Assembly: GCA_024400425.1 (NCBI GenBank)
Contig: JAKSMV010000021.1
Coordinates: 1-58,687, forward strand
Origin: Bacteroidales bacterium
GTDB taxonomy: Bacteria; Bacteroidota; Bacteroidia; Bacteroidales; F082
Length of the DNA stretch: 58,687 bases
Reading direction: 5' to 3'
A model generated the notes under the pieces. It saw only the letters and a program-made list of their open reading frames with translations. It was not told where the DNA came from and did not search any database. The first letter of the stretch is position 1. The number at the start of each line of letters is the position of its first letter. Below are positions 8,965 through 16,657 of the stretch, piece after piece. The translations under genes were made by a program, and so were the position numbers.

Positions 8965-9003
8965 TTCTTTATTCCTTGATTTTCATTTATTTATTTGGGC
9001 ATT

Positions 9004-9031
9004 GTAGAGACGCGCCATGGCACGTCTCTAC
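9004..9031. repeat. GTAGAGACGCG palindrome between batC and batD
   Basis: A 28-bp palindrome with one mismatch (GCGCG against GCACG) lies directly after the batC stop codon at 9034 and before batD. It belongs to the same family as 2941-3016 and 35298-35323. In the operon mRNA it would form a strong hairpin without a U-tract. Confidence 0.85.
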
Positions 9032-9033
9032 TA

Positions 9034-10674
9034 TTACCAATCCTTATCGCTGCGGCGTTTCGGTTGCTGTCTGACCTTCTGCTCGTTCACCTTTTCCATC
9101 GTCTTCTTTTCCTGATTTTCAAGGGCATCGAGCATGCGCTGGGCATCTTCCTTCGACATTTCCTGGTTTTGCTGCTGCTGATTCTGTTGTTGTTGCTGTT
9201 GGTCTTGCTGATTCTGTTGTTGCTGTTGATCTTGTTGCTGATCCTGCTGCTGTTCTTCTTGTTGTTGCTGCTGTTGGTCTTGCTGCTGTTGTTGGTCTTG
9301 ACTTTCGTCCTTTTCGAAGACGGCTGTCACCTCAACATCGAAATCAGGCATAGTGAAGAAATTGCCTTGAGGCATCACCTTGATGGCAGTGTCGCCCACT
9401 TGGTGAATCTGGTATTCCTTGAACTTATAGCCTGGTTCGGGAGCATTGCGCAAAGCAACCGTCTCACGGCGTGTTGCATCCTCTTGGTCGAGCAACACAT
9501 GACCACCCTTGAGAGTCGTATCAGCTTGCACCTTATAATAATTGGTAGCCTCAACGAAATTCGCCTTCAAAGTGACATTGGTTTCAGGCATCTGGAAGAT
9601 GTTTTCGTCGCTGACAGGTGCGCCTATATTCGGGTCATCATCGTTCACGACATACATATCGCCTAATTGGAATCCCTTGTTGGGTTTCACAATCACAGCG
9701 ATGTTTTGTCCAGGGATGGCAAGACTGTCGCTCACCTGTACGGAACCATTTTCGCATTTTTCGACATTCACATGCAAAGCGGTGCAGAACTTAGCCGTCA
9801 CCGTAACGTCGTAGTCAGGCATTTGGAACACTGTATCGTTCACCTGAAGGGTGTCGCTACGGTTGCCAGTCCTATAGACCGTGTAGCGTTCCACCATATA
9901 ACCTTCTTCAGGTTCGGCGCTCAGCGTCACCTGTTGACCTTCGATAGCCTTTGGCCTATCTGACATTACCTTACCATGAGGAATGCCGTTCTCAACCGCA
10001 ATGTTATGCGCCTGCTTAAATTCAGCCGTCACAATGACATCGAACTTTGGCATGACGAAACTATTGCCCTGAACTTCAACCTGGACTTCGGTGTTGTCGG
10101 CGCGCACCACAACATACGACGACAATGCAAAATCCTCATCAGCCTTGGCCGACAACTTGATGCGCTGTCCGTTGAAGGCGACCTTTTCTGAAGTTTCCAC
10201 CATTCCATGCTCAATGCTAGGATCCACATAAATGTGGCTCTTCACCAAATGTGCTCGGCAATATTCGAGATTATAGAGAGCATCCTCGTTTTCGGGATTC
10301 AGTCTCAGCGACACCTTATATATATTAAAGGCATCGTAGAATTTGTCCTGAGCCAAGAGGCAATTGCCCATGTTAAACACTGCATTCGACTGAAGCTTGA
10401 CATCGGCTGTCATGTCGAGCACCTTCTCGAAAGCCGAGTAGGCAGCATCATATTCTTCTTGTCCGAAAAGCGCGTCTCCAATGTTGAACTGGGCGTTAGC
10501 ATTGTTCGGGCGAGCCTCCAAAGCCTTCTTGTATTGCACCTCGGCTTCGGTGAAATTCCCTTTCTTGTACTGTCGATTGCCTTTGCGCAGCAACTTCACA
10601 TCGGTTTGTGCCGAAGCGTCAATCGTGAAGAAAACCAACGACAAGGCCAATATGTATTTACTGAATGTTTTCAT
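9034..10674 (-). CDS. batC: BatC with TPRs, four beta-rich repeats and a polyglutamine tract
   Basis: I use the ATG at 10674, which gives 546 residues beginning with a signal peptide (MKTFSKYILALSLVFFTIDA); an earlier in-frame ATG at 10740 would lack one. TPR units fill residues 24-140 (ALEARPNNANAQFNIGDALF; VFNMGNCLLAQDKFYDAF; LRLNPENEDALYNLEYCR), as in BatC. Four repeats of about 75 residues follow (about 145-219, 222-296, 299-373, 378-453), each ending in a strand like VFQMPDYDVTVTAKF; they resemble InlB B-type / Flg_new repeats. Residues 460-504 are almost all Gln. The C-terminus EMSKEDAQRMLDALENQE is typical of BatC. Ordinary BatC proteins are about half this length, so the repeats look inserted. 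The start overlaps the end of batB by 17 bp. Confidence 0.87.
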   Translation of the reverse strand: MKTFSKYILALSLVFFTIDASAQTDVKLLRKGNRQYKKGNFTEAEVQYKKALEARPNNANAQFNIGDALFGQEEYDAAYSAFEKVLDMTADVKLQSNAVFNMGNCLLAQDKFYDAFNIYKVSLRLNPENEDALYNLEYCRAHLVKSHIYVDPSIEHGMVETSEKVAFNGQRIKLSAKADEDFALSSYVVVRADNTEVQVEVQGNSFVMPKFDVIVTAEFKQAHNIAVENGIPHGKVMSDRPKAIEGQQVTLSAEPEEGYMVERYTVYRTGNRSDTLQVNDTVFQMPDYDVTVTAKFCTALHVNVEKCENGSVQVSDSLAIPGQNIAVIVKPNKGFQLGDMYVVNDDDPNIGAPVSDENIFQMPETNVTLKANFVEATNYYKVQADTTLKGGHVLLDQEDATRRETVALRNAPEPGYKFKEYQIHQVGDTAIKVMPQGNFFTMPDFDVEVTAVFEKDESQDQQQQQDQQQQQQEEQQQDQQQDQQQQQNQQDQQQQQQNQQQQNQEMSKEDAQRMLDALENQEKKTMEKVNEQKVRQQPKRRSDKDW

Positions 10675-11719
10675 CTTTCTTCTCAAAAATGTTAAACTTC
10701 CTCTCCCAATCTTTCTTGCCCGACGAAATGAAGATTTCAATCAGCAGCAAGACGATGGCAGCAGCCACGAACCATTGGAACTGGTCTTCGTAGTCGGTGA
10801 AAACCATGGTTTCGATTTCCGACTTATCCATCTGGTTGATATCGGAATAGATTTTCTCAAGACCCACATTCGAATTGCTGGCACGTACATACAAGCCCTT
10901 TCCTGCCGTAGCAATCTTCTGAAGCATCTGCTCATCGAGTTTGGTGATGATGGTGTTGCCTTGGCTGTCCTTTCGGTAACCCGTTTGGTGACCATACTGA
11001 TTATACTCGGGTATAGGCGCGCCATCGGCCAGACCCATACCAATGGTATAGACTCGGATGCCCAATTGGGCAGCTTCCTCGGCAGCCTTCATCGCAGCAT
11101 CGTTTTCGTGGTCTTCACCATCAGAAATGATGACGATGGCCTTGCTGCGTTCATCATCAGAGAACGACTTGATTGCCAAATTGATGGCCTCTGCAATAGC
11201 TGTTCCCTGCGATGCCACTAGGCTCGTGTTAACCGTCGAAAGGAACATCTTGGCGGCCGAGTAGTCGGTGGTAATAGGCAGTTGTACGAAGGCTTTGTCG
11301 GCAAACACGATGACACCGATGCGGTCGCCACGCAAGTCAGCAATCAGTTTGTTGATAGATTGCTTTGAGCGTTCCAAACGGCTCGGGGCGATATCTTCGG
11401 CATTCATCGAATTGGAAACGTCAACAGCGATATAAAGGTCGATACCTTCGCGCTTCACCTCTTCCATCTTCGAGCCGCTCTGGAGATTGGCCAAAGCCAA
11501 GAAAAGGCACGACACCATCAGTAAGAAGACAACAAACTTGAAATTGGCGCGACGGCTCGAATAGGTCGGCACCAGATATTCGCGCATTCCAAGATTTGCG
11601 AAACGCTCAAATTGCTTCTTCTGCCTCAAGCGAATCAGTAGATAAATGATAATCAGCAACGGAATGGCAATCAATCCGTAGAGATATTCAGGATGTTCAA
11701 ATCTCAATACATTTTCCAT
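10658..11719 (-). CDS. batB: BatB, VWA-domain aerotolerance protein
   Basis: This 353-residue inner-membrane protein has two N-terminal membrane segments (about 12-30 and 61-78), a von Willebrand A domain and a C-terminal membrane segment (FVAAAIVLLLIEIFI). The metal-binding MIDAS motif is intact: D100-V-S-N-S104, a threonine in SQGTAIAEA and the aspartate of IISDGEDHEND. It starts four bases after batA ends. In the family BatA and BatB form complexes in the inner membrane with the TPR proteins; the ligand is unknown. The C-terminal 17 bp overlap batC, indicating tight co-translation. Confidence 0.92.
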   Translation of the reverse strand: MENVLRFEHPEYLYGLIAIPLLIIIYLLIRLRQKKQFERFANLGMREYLVPTYSSRRANFKFVVFLLMVSCLFLALANLQSGSKMEEVKREGIDLYIAVDVSNSMNAEDIAPSRLERSKQSINKLIADLRGDRIGVIVFADKAFVQLPITTDYSAAKMFLSTVNTSLVASQGTAIAEAINLAIKSFSDDERSKAIVIISDGEDHENDAAMKAAEEAAQLGIRVYTIGMGLADGAPIPEYNQYGHQTGYRKDSQGNTIITKLDEQMLQKIATAGKGLYVRASNSNVGLEKIYSDINQMDKSEIETMVFTDYEDQFQWFVAAAIVLLLIEIFISSGKKDWERKFNIFEKKDENIQ

Positions 11720-11723
11720 AGCC

Positions 11724-12725
11724 TCAATCCGTTATAGTTCTGAAAATGGTTTTTCGCAGCAGGAACTCAAGCAAGAGCAATGCCAAAGCCCAAGCCACGA
11801 GAGGATAAAATTCCTCATGAAGACGACTGAACTCGGTGACTTCGATCTTCGAACGTTCCAACTTGTCGATTTCCTGATACACCTCGTCAAGTTTCTGTGT
11901 AGATGTGGCACGGAAATATTTTCCGTCCGTACTATTAGCGATGTTTTGCAGCAGTTTCTCGTCAATTTCCACCTTCATCTGCTGTATCTGCGTTCCGAAA
12001 GGCGTTTGGACAGGAACTGGAGCGGTGCCATAAGAGCCAACGCCAATAGTATAGACGCGGATACCAAACAGCTTCGCCATCTCGGCTGCGGTGTAAGGGT
12101 CAACCGAGCCAGAGTTGTTCATGCCATCAGTCAGCAGGATGATGACCTTCGAAATGGCATCGCTATCTTTCAGTCGGCTGACTGCGGTAGCCAAGCCATC
12201 GCCGATAGCGGTACCATCGTCAATCAGGCCGTTTTTCATCTCGGCGAGCATATTGAGCATCATGCCGTGATCGGTGGTCAATGGCACTTGGGTAAAACTC
12301 TCACCCGAGAAAATGACAAGGCCCATGCGGTCGCCAGGGCGGCCTTCCACAAATTCAGAAGCCACTTCCTTAGCGGCAGTCAAACGGTCAGGTTTCAGGT
12401 CGCGGGCCAGCATGGAACCCGAGACGTCCATAGCCATGACGATGTCGATGCCTTCGATATTCGATTTTCTGTTAGTCGATGAACTTTGCGGGCGAGCCAA
12501 AGCCACGATGAGCAAAGCCAAAGCGGCCACTTTCAAGGCGAAAAGCAGATGGCGGAGATAGGCTTTCCAGGTTTTGGGCAGCTTTGCGAAACCGCTCAAG
12601 TCGGAGAAACGTACCGAAGCTTCTTGCTTCTTATGACGCAAGACATACCAGACAATAGCGGCTGGAACTATCAGCAAGAGCCACAACAACTTCGGATTGG
12701 CAAATTCAATATTCTCAAACATCAT
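11724..12725 (-). CDS. batA: BatA, VWA-domain aerotolerance protein
   Basis: The 333-residue protein has membrane segments at about 12-29 and 58-77, a VWA domain and a last membrane segment near residue 310 (LVAWALALLLLEFLL). MIDAS residues are present: D100-V-S-G-S104, DGTAIGDG and the aspartate of ILLTDGMNN. It pairs with BatB, which has the same architecture. Its ATG overlaps the stop of the preceding gene (ATGA). A near-complete Shine-Dalgarno sequence, AGAAGGAGGT, lies 5 bases upstream, which is uncommon in this phylum. Confidence 0.92.
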   Translation of the reverse strand: MMFENIEFANPKLLWLLLIVPAAIVWYVLRHKKQEASVRFSDLSGFAKLPKTWKAYLRHLLFALKVAALALLIVALARPQSSSTNRKSNIEGIDIVMAMDVSGSMLARDLKPDRLTAAKEVASEFVEGRPGDRMGLVIFSGESFTQVPLTTDHGMMLNMLAEMKNGLIDDGTAIGDGLATAVSRLKDSDAISKVIILLTDGMNNSGSVDPYTAAEMAKLFGIRVYTIGVGSYGTAPVPVQTPFGTQIQQMKVEIDEKLLQNIANSTDGKYFRATSTQKLDEVYQEIDKLERSKIEVTEFSRLHEEFYPLVAWALALLLLEFLLRKTIFRTITD

Positions 12726-13852
12726 TGCTTACCTCCTTCTGGACCTTGAACTTTGAACTCTGAACCCTGAGCTTTGAACTCTGACGCTGAACCAGTGTGG
12801 TCGCTGAGCGGAGTCGAAGCGCCACCCTCATCTTTTCGTTTTTCGTTTTCCGCTTTCATCTCTCTCTCAGCGGCTTTCTTGTTGGCCTCAATCATTTCCT
12901 CCTTCGCCTTCATGTCGCGATAATGGGCATAACTCTCGTTCACGAAATCGGTCATGTTGTTCATGGCGATATCGTTTTCGAGGTTCGAGGCTGCATATTT
13001 TGCAAACTTCACCAAGTCGGCAAGTTCCATGGTATCCTTGAATTTGGCATACACTTCATCATTGAATTTCAGCGGCTTGATTTCTTCGAGGATATCGTCG
13101 GTGGTCATTTCCACTGCGTTCACATCGAACTGACCTTCAATGTATTCGCGTGCGATGTCGGTCAACGAAGAATAGTATTCCTTCGTCTTTCCTGCTTGCC
13201 ACAGTTTCTGCTGACGCAAGTTCTCAAGGCTGTCGATGGCCTTGGTATAAGGCGGGATGACAGGGCCTTTCACGACGTTGCCGTTTTCATCGACTTTAGG
13301 CTTGCGGCGTTTCATGAAGAACCAGATGCCGAATCCAATCACCACTAGCAGCAAAAGACCCAAAATCCACGGGAAGACATCCTTCATGCGGATTGGTGCA
13401 GCCACAGGCGGGACGATGGGACGATAGGCTTGGGTAGTATCAACAGTTATCGTACTGGAATACAAACCGATAGGATCAGTATAGGCTTTAAGACGGATGG
13501 GGTTATCGAACGAAGGCGCATAGTCAAGACCCACGGCAGGCAGTTGGACGACGCCCGTATCGAAAGTCATCAAGGTGAGCTGTTGCTGAATGATGATGTT
13601 ACTGTCGGCATCGGCGGTACGTTCCACGTTGCCCCGTTTGATGATGTCGATTTGACTTGAAAGCGTATCGCCGACAAACTCATTCCATTCCACAAAATAG
13701 CCGTAAGGCGCCTTCATGGTGAGGTCGAGCGTGAAAGGCTTGCCGACAGTAACTTTCTCGTTCTCCACCTTGCCTGTCACTTCCACCTCCTGTGCCTTGG
13801 CCATTATGGTCAGCATCAGCGATGCCACAAAAAGCAAAAAATATCTTTTCAT
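12722..13852 (-). CDS. BatD-like membrane protein of the Bat operon with repeat-derived tail
   Basis: This 376-residue protein has a signal peptide (ending MAKAQ), a periplasmic beta domain (about 22-150) beginning VEVTGKVENEKVTVGKPFTL, a membrane segment at about 159-181 and a helical cytoplasmic domain with LWQAGKTKEYYSSLTDIARE and FAKYAASNLEN. This domain plan matches the BatD-like / DUF4381-like gene usually found between the DUF58 gene and batA in Bacteroidota. Residues 344-376 are odd: they are encoded by a dispersed GGTCGCTGAGCGG repeat and six heptanucleotide repeats, giving the peptide repeat SEFKAQG SEFKVQG before the stop. The tail therefore looks like a repeat insertion that extended the frame. 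ATGA overlaps join it to genes on both sides. Confidence 0.8.
   Translation of the reverse strand: MKRYFLLFVASLMLTIMAKAQEVEVTGKVENEKVTVGKPFTLDLTMKAPYGYFVEWNEFVGDTLSSQIDIIKRGNVERTADADSNIIIQQQLTLMTFDTGVVQLPAVGLDYAPSFDNPIRLKAYTDPIGLYSSTITVDTTQAYRPIVPPVAAPIRMKDVFPWILGLLLLVVIGFGIWFFMKRRKPKVDENGNVVKGPVIPPYTKAIDSLENLRQQKLWQAGKTKEYYSSLTDIAREYIEGQFDVNAVEMTTDDILEEIKPLKFNDEVYAKFKDTMELADLVKFAKYAASNLENDIAMNNMTDFVNESYAHYRDMKAKEEMIEANKKAAEREMKAENEKRKDEGGASTPLSDHTGSASEFKAQGSEFKVQGPEGGKQ
12731..12740 (-). promoter_or_regulatory. Strong Shine-Dalgarno sequence for batA
   Basis: AGAAGGAGGT on the minus strand, five bases (AAGCA) before the batA ATG at 12725, could pair over about ten bases with the 16S rRNA 3' end. 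It lies inside the last codons of the preceding gene. Other genes here show no such site. Confidence 0.6.
12744..12821. repeat. Heptanucleotide repeats (CYYTGAR x6) beside a GGTCGCTGAGCGGAGTCGAAGCG repeat
   Basis: Six consecutive 7-mers in register run from 12744 to 12785: CCTTGAA, CTTTGAA, CTCTGAA, CCCTGAG, CTTTGAA, CTCTGAC. After a short spacer, 12799-12821 reads GGTCGCTGAGCGG then AGTCGAAGCG, a sequence I recall as recurrent in Bacteroidota intergenic DNA (not checked). Both lie within the reading frame of the BatD-like gene. Confidence 0.8.
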
Positions 13853-14727
13853 CTTCTTGATTCCCTTTTCTTGAAAAGTTGCATCAATGGTTTCACATAG
13901 TCTTCATCGGTATAAATCAGTGCATTGTCGATGCCATGCATGCTGAAGCAGCGGTTCAGTTCGGCCGATTTATACTGAATCATATTCTTATAGGCTTTAT
14001 TCCAAGCGCGACTTGAAGTATCGACCCAAAGGTCTTTGCCCGTCTCGCCATCGCGGAATTTGACGAGTCCGATGCGCGGGATGTCCATCTCGCGACGGTC
14101 GGTGATGCGCAAGGCCACGAGGTCATGCTTGTTGGCGGCAATCTGCATTTCCTTCTCGAAATTCTTGTCGGTCATGAAGTCGGAGATGAGGAAAGCCGTA
14201 GTGCGGCGCTTGATGGCCGAAGTGAGGTAGCGCAGGCCTTCGCCGAGGTCGGTACCGCGTTCGGTAGGCTGGAAATCCACAATCTCGCGGATGATGCGCA
14301 AGATGTGCGAACTGCCTTTCTTGGGCGGAATGAACTTCTCCACCTTGCTGCTGAAGAAGATGACGCCCACCTTATCGTTGTTTTGGATGGCCGAGAAAGC
14401 CAACACAGCGGCCAACTCTGCCGTAAGGTCACGCTTCGACTGCGAGAGCGAGCCGAAGTCGTTGGAGCCAGAGACGTCGATGAGCAGCATCACCGTCATC
14501 TCACGCTCTTCCTCGAAAATCTTGACGAAAGGACGGTTAAAACGTGCCGTGACATTCCAGTCGATATTGCGGATGTCGTCGCCGAACTCATATTCGCGCA
14601 CCTCGCTGAAAGTCATGCCACGGCCCTTGAAGGCACTATGGTACTGACCCGAGAAGATGTGGTTCGACAGCCCTCGCGTCTTGATTTCGATTTTCCTTAC
14701 TTTCTTAAATATTTCAGTCGATTCCAT
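13849..14727 (-). CDS. DUF58 domain protein of the Bat operon
   Basis: The 292-residue soluble protein carries the DUF58 core near residues 46-62 (YEFGDDIRNIDWNVTAR) followed by a VWA-like fold with DVSGS at 84-88, so a metal-binding site is probably retained. No signal peptide or membrane segment is seen. DUF58 proteins are encoded next to MoxR ATPases and are thought to work with them on VWA-containing membrane partners. The ATG at 14727 overlaps the moxR stop (TAATG), and its own end overlaps the next start by four bases. Confidence 0.9.
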   Translation of the reverse strand: MESTEIFKKVRKIEIKTRGLSNHIFSGQYHSAFKGRGMTFSEVREYEFGDDIRNIDWNVTARFNRPFVKIFEEEREMTVMLLIDVSGSNDFGSLSQSKRDLTAELAAVLAFSAIQNNDKVGVIFFSSKVEKFIPPKKGSSHILRIIREIVDFQPTERGTDLGEGLRYLTSAIKRRTTAFLISDFMTDKNFEKEMQIAANKHDLVALRITDRREMDIPRIGLVKFRDGETGKDLWVDTSSRAWNKAYKNMIQYKSAELNRCFSMHGIDNALIYTDEDYVKPLMQLFKKRESRR

Positions 14728-15719
14728 TACGGCACTTCAATCGTATTCAGGATCTCGTTGATGATTTCCTCTGTAGTGATGTTTTCGGCTTCGGCTTCGT
14801 AGGTCAGGCCGATACGGTGACGCAACACGTCGGGAGCCACGGCACGGATGTCTTCAGGGATGACGTAGCCACGACGCTTGATGAAAGCGTAAGCCTTGGC
14901 GGCCAAAGCGAGATTGATGGTAGCACGAGGCGAACCGCCATAGCTGATCATGTTGGCGAACTTCTTCAGCTTGTAATCTGATGGGAAGCGCGAAGCGAAG
15001 ACGATGTCGGTAATATAGTTCTCGATCTTCTCGTCGAGATAGATTTCGCGGCAAACCTCACGGGCACGGATGATGTCGTCAGGCTTCACGACGGCGTTAA
15101 TCTTAGCTGCTGCACCGCTGATGTTCTGGCGGAGAATCATCTTTTCCTCATCCTTCTTAGGATAGTTGATGACGACCTTCAGCATGAAACGGTCAACCTG
15201 AGCTTCAGGCAGCGGATAGGTGCCTTCCTGCTCGATAGGGTTTTGGGTGGCCATGACGAGGAAAGGATCGGGCAGGCGGAAAGTCTCGTCACCGATAGTC
15301 ACCTGATGTTCTTGCATGGCTTCAAGCAAAGCGCTCTGCACCTTGGCGGGCGAACGGTTGATTTCATCGGCAAGGACGAAGTTGGCAAAGATAGGGCCGC
15401 GGCGCACCACAAACTCTTCTTTCTTCTGGCTGTAAATCAGGGTGCCGACGAGGTCGGCAGGGAGCAAGTCAGGAGTAAACTGAATACGTGCGAAATCGGC
15501 ATCGATGGCGCTGGCCATGCTCTTGATAGCAAGAGTCTTAGCAAGGCCTGGGACACCTTCAAGAAGGATGTGGCCATTAGCCAAGAGACCGATAAGCAAA
15601 CGTTCGGTCATGTGTTTCTGTCCCACGATGACCTTGTTCATTTCCAAGTTAATCAAATCAACGAACTGGCTTTCACGTTGGATTTTCTCGTTCAGTTCAC
15701 GGATGTCTGTCTCAATCAT
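14727..15719 (-). CDS. moxR: MoxR-family AAA+ ATPase
   Basis: This 330-residue ATPase has all the catalytic motifs: Walker A GVPGLAKT (55-62), Walker B FVLADEINR (about 114-122), sensor 1 ATQNP (157-161) and an arginine-bearing EAQVDRF stretch at about 172-178, then a C-terminal lid domain. MoxR proteins act as chaperone-like ATPases on VWA partners; here BatA and BatB are the likely clients. It is the first gene of the eight-gene operon, with a -7 box about 46 bp upstream. Confidence 0.93.
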   Translation of the reverse strand: MIETDIRELNEKIQRESQFVDLINLEMNKVIVGQKHMTERLLIGLLANGHILLEGVPGLAKTLAIKSMASAIDADFARIQFTPDLLPADLVGTLIYSQKKEEFVVRRGPIFANFVLADEINRSPAKVQSALLEAMQEHQVTIGDETFRLPDPFLVMATQNPIEQEGTYPLPEAQVDRFMLKVVINYPKKDEEKMILRQNISGAAAKINAVVKPDDIIRAREVCREIYLDEKIENYITDIVFASRFPSDYKLKKFANMISYGGSPRATINLALAAKAYAFIKRRGYVIPEDIRAVAPDVLRHRIGLTYEAEAENITTEEIINEILNTIEVP

Positions 15720-15764
15720 TTTATCGAGTTTTTAAGTTATTTACCTAATTAATTTTTAAGGGCG

Positions 15765-15772
15765 CAAAAATA
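15765..15772 (-). promoter_or_regulatory. Promoter -7 box of the Bat operon
   Basis: TATTTTTG on the minus strand matches TAnnTTTG, 46 bp before the moxR start. No other promoter-like box was noticed inside the operon. Confidence 0.55.
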
Positions 15773-15913
15773 CGTTTTTTCTTTGGGAGAATAAACGCAA
15801 AAAAACAGATATTATTGTAGATTTTTTGTCGCTGATTTCGCTGAAATCGCTGAATATTGACATGGGTCAAATTTTGACTTAATGAGACACAATTGAGCCA
15901 GTAAGATTTTTCT

Positions 15914-15921
15914 TATATTTG
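15914..15921 (+). promoter_or_regulatory. Promoter of the 15947 lipoprotein gene
   Basis: TATATTTG matches the -7 consensus, with ATTG 18 bp upstream (15892-15895) as a possible -33 element; the start codon is 26 bp downstream. Confidence 0.55.
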
Positions 15922-15946
15922 CAGCGGAAACAAAACGTGCATCACC

Positions 15947-16621
15947 ATGAAAAAATCTCAAAACAATTTAATCACGTGCATCCTCGTCATCATGACGGTC
16001 TGCTGCATGACATTCAGCTTTAACAGCTGCAAACCCGAGAAACAGCCCGTTCACATCACCATTCTTGACGACACCGTAAAATTCACGCCAAGTACAGAAG
16101 CAAATGTCTTACGTCTCATCTCCGACCAAGAAGAGCCATGCGAAGTGATTTTTGACTCCTACCCCGATTGGGCCACTCCCTACGAGCCTTCGGTATGGGT
16201 ATGGAGTTTATACACTTCTGACCCAATCATTGTTTTTCACCCGGAAGAGTTGAGCCATGGTGAGCACTTCGCCCGACTCACCTTCCATACCGAATACGAG
16301 AGTTACAGTGCCACCCTTGTTGCCCTCATGTACGAGCACGAAGAGTTCCAAGTTCCCGAATGTATCGTATTCCCCAGTGGCATCGATGAAGTCACATTGA
16401 CCTTTTTTAACCCTACATCAACCGATTTACTATTCTCTATCATCACGAATGGTTATTGCAGGCCAATCTCACAATACGACAATGATGGATTCATAAAACC
16501 AGGAGAAACCAAGCAAATCGACATGCGCATCAATCGTGAAGAATTTACGTCCGAGTACAATATCCTCCAATTAGCCATTGGCTTTGAGATATTTGACATC
16601 GAAATCGTTGTTGAAGAATAG
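15947..16621 (+). CDS. Lipoprotein of unknown function
   Basis: I do not recognise this 224-residue protein. It has a basic, hydrophobic leader ending SFNSC, with the cysteine near residue 28 as the likely lipidated residue. The mature part looks like two beta-sandwich units: the first around residues 36-120 (HITILDDTVKFTPST to the ATLVALMYEHE strand), the second from about 125 to the end (ECIVFPSGIDEVTLTFFNPT; KPGETKQIDMRI). The pattern, an aromatic-rich strand followed by a short repeat of the fold, recalls BACON or Ig-like domains of Bacteroidota lipoproteins. It has its own promoter and is separated from aspartokinase by 36 bp. Confidence 0.75.
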   Translation: MKKSQNNLITCILVIMTVCCMTFSFNSCKPEKQPVHITILDDTVKFTPSTEANVLRLISDQEEPCEVIFDSYPDWATPYEPSVWVWSLYTSDPIIVFHPEELSHGEHFARLTFHTEYESYSATLVALMYEHEEFQVPECIVFPSGIDEVTLTFFNPTSTDLLFSIITNGYCRPISQYDNDGFIKPGETKQIDMRINREEFTSEYNILQLAIGFEIFDIEIVVEE

Positions 16622-16657
16622 CTTCCCCCATATTTGAATTTTCAATACCGATAGAAA

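Noticed and set aside
9165..9300. CAG/TTG-rich repeats that could be taken for a tandem-repeat array or CRISPR
   Set aside because: They are the codons of the BatC glutamine stretch; there are no equal-length repeats with spacers.
10675..10740. An upstream start for batC adding 22 basic residues
   Set aside because: The extension runs deep into batB and would hide the signal peptide that begins at 10674.
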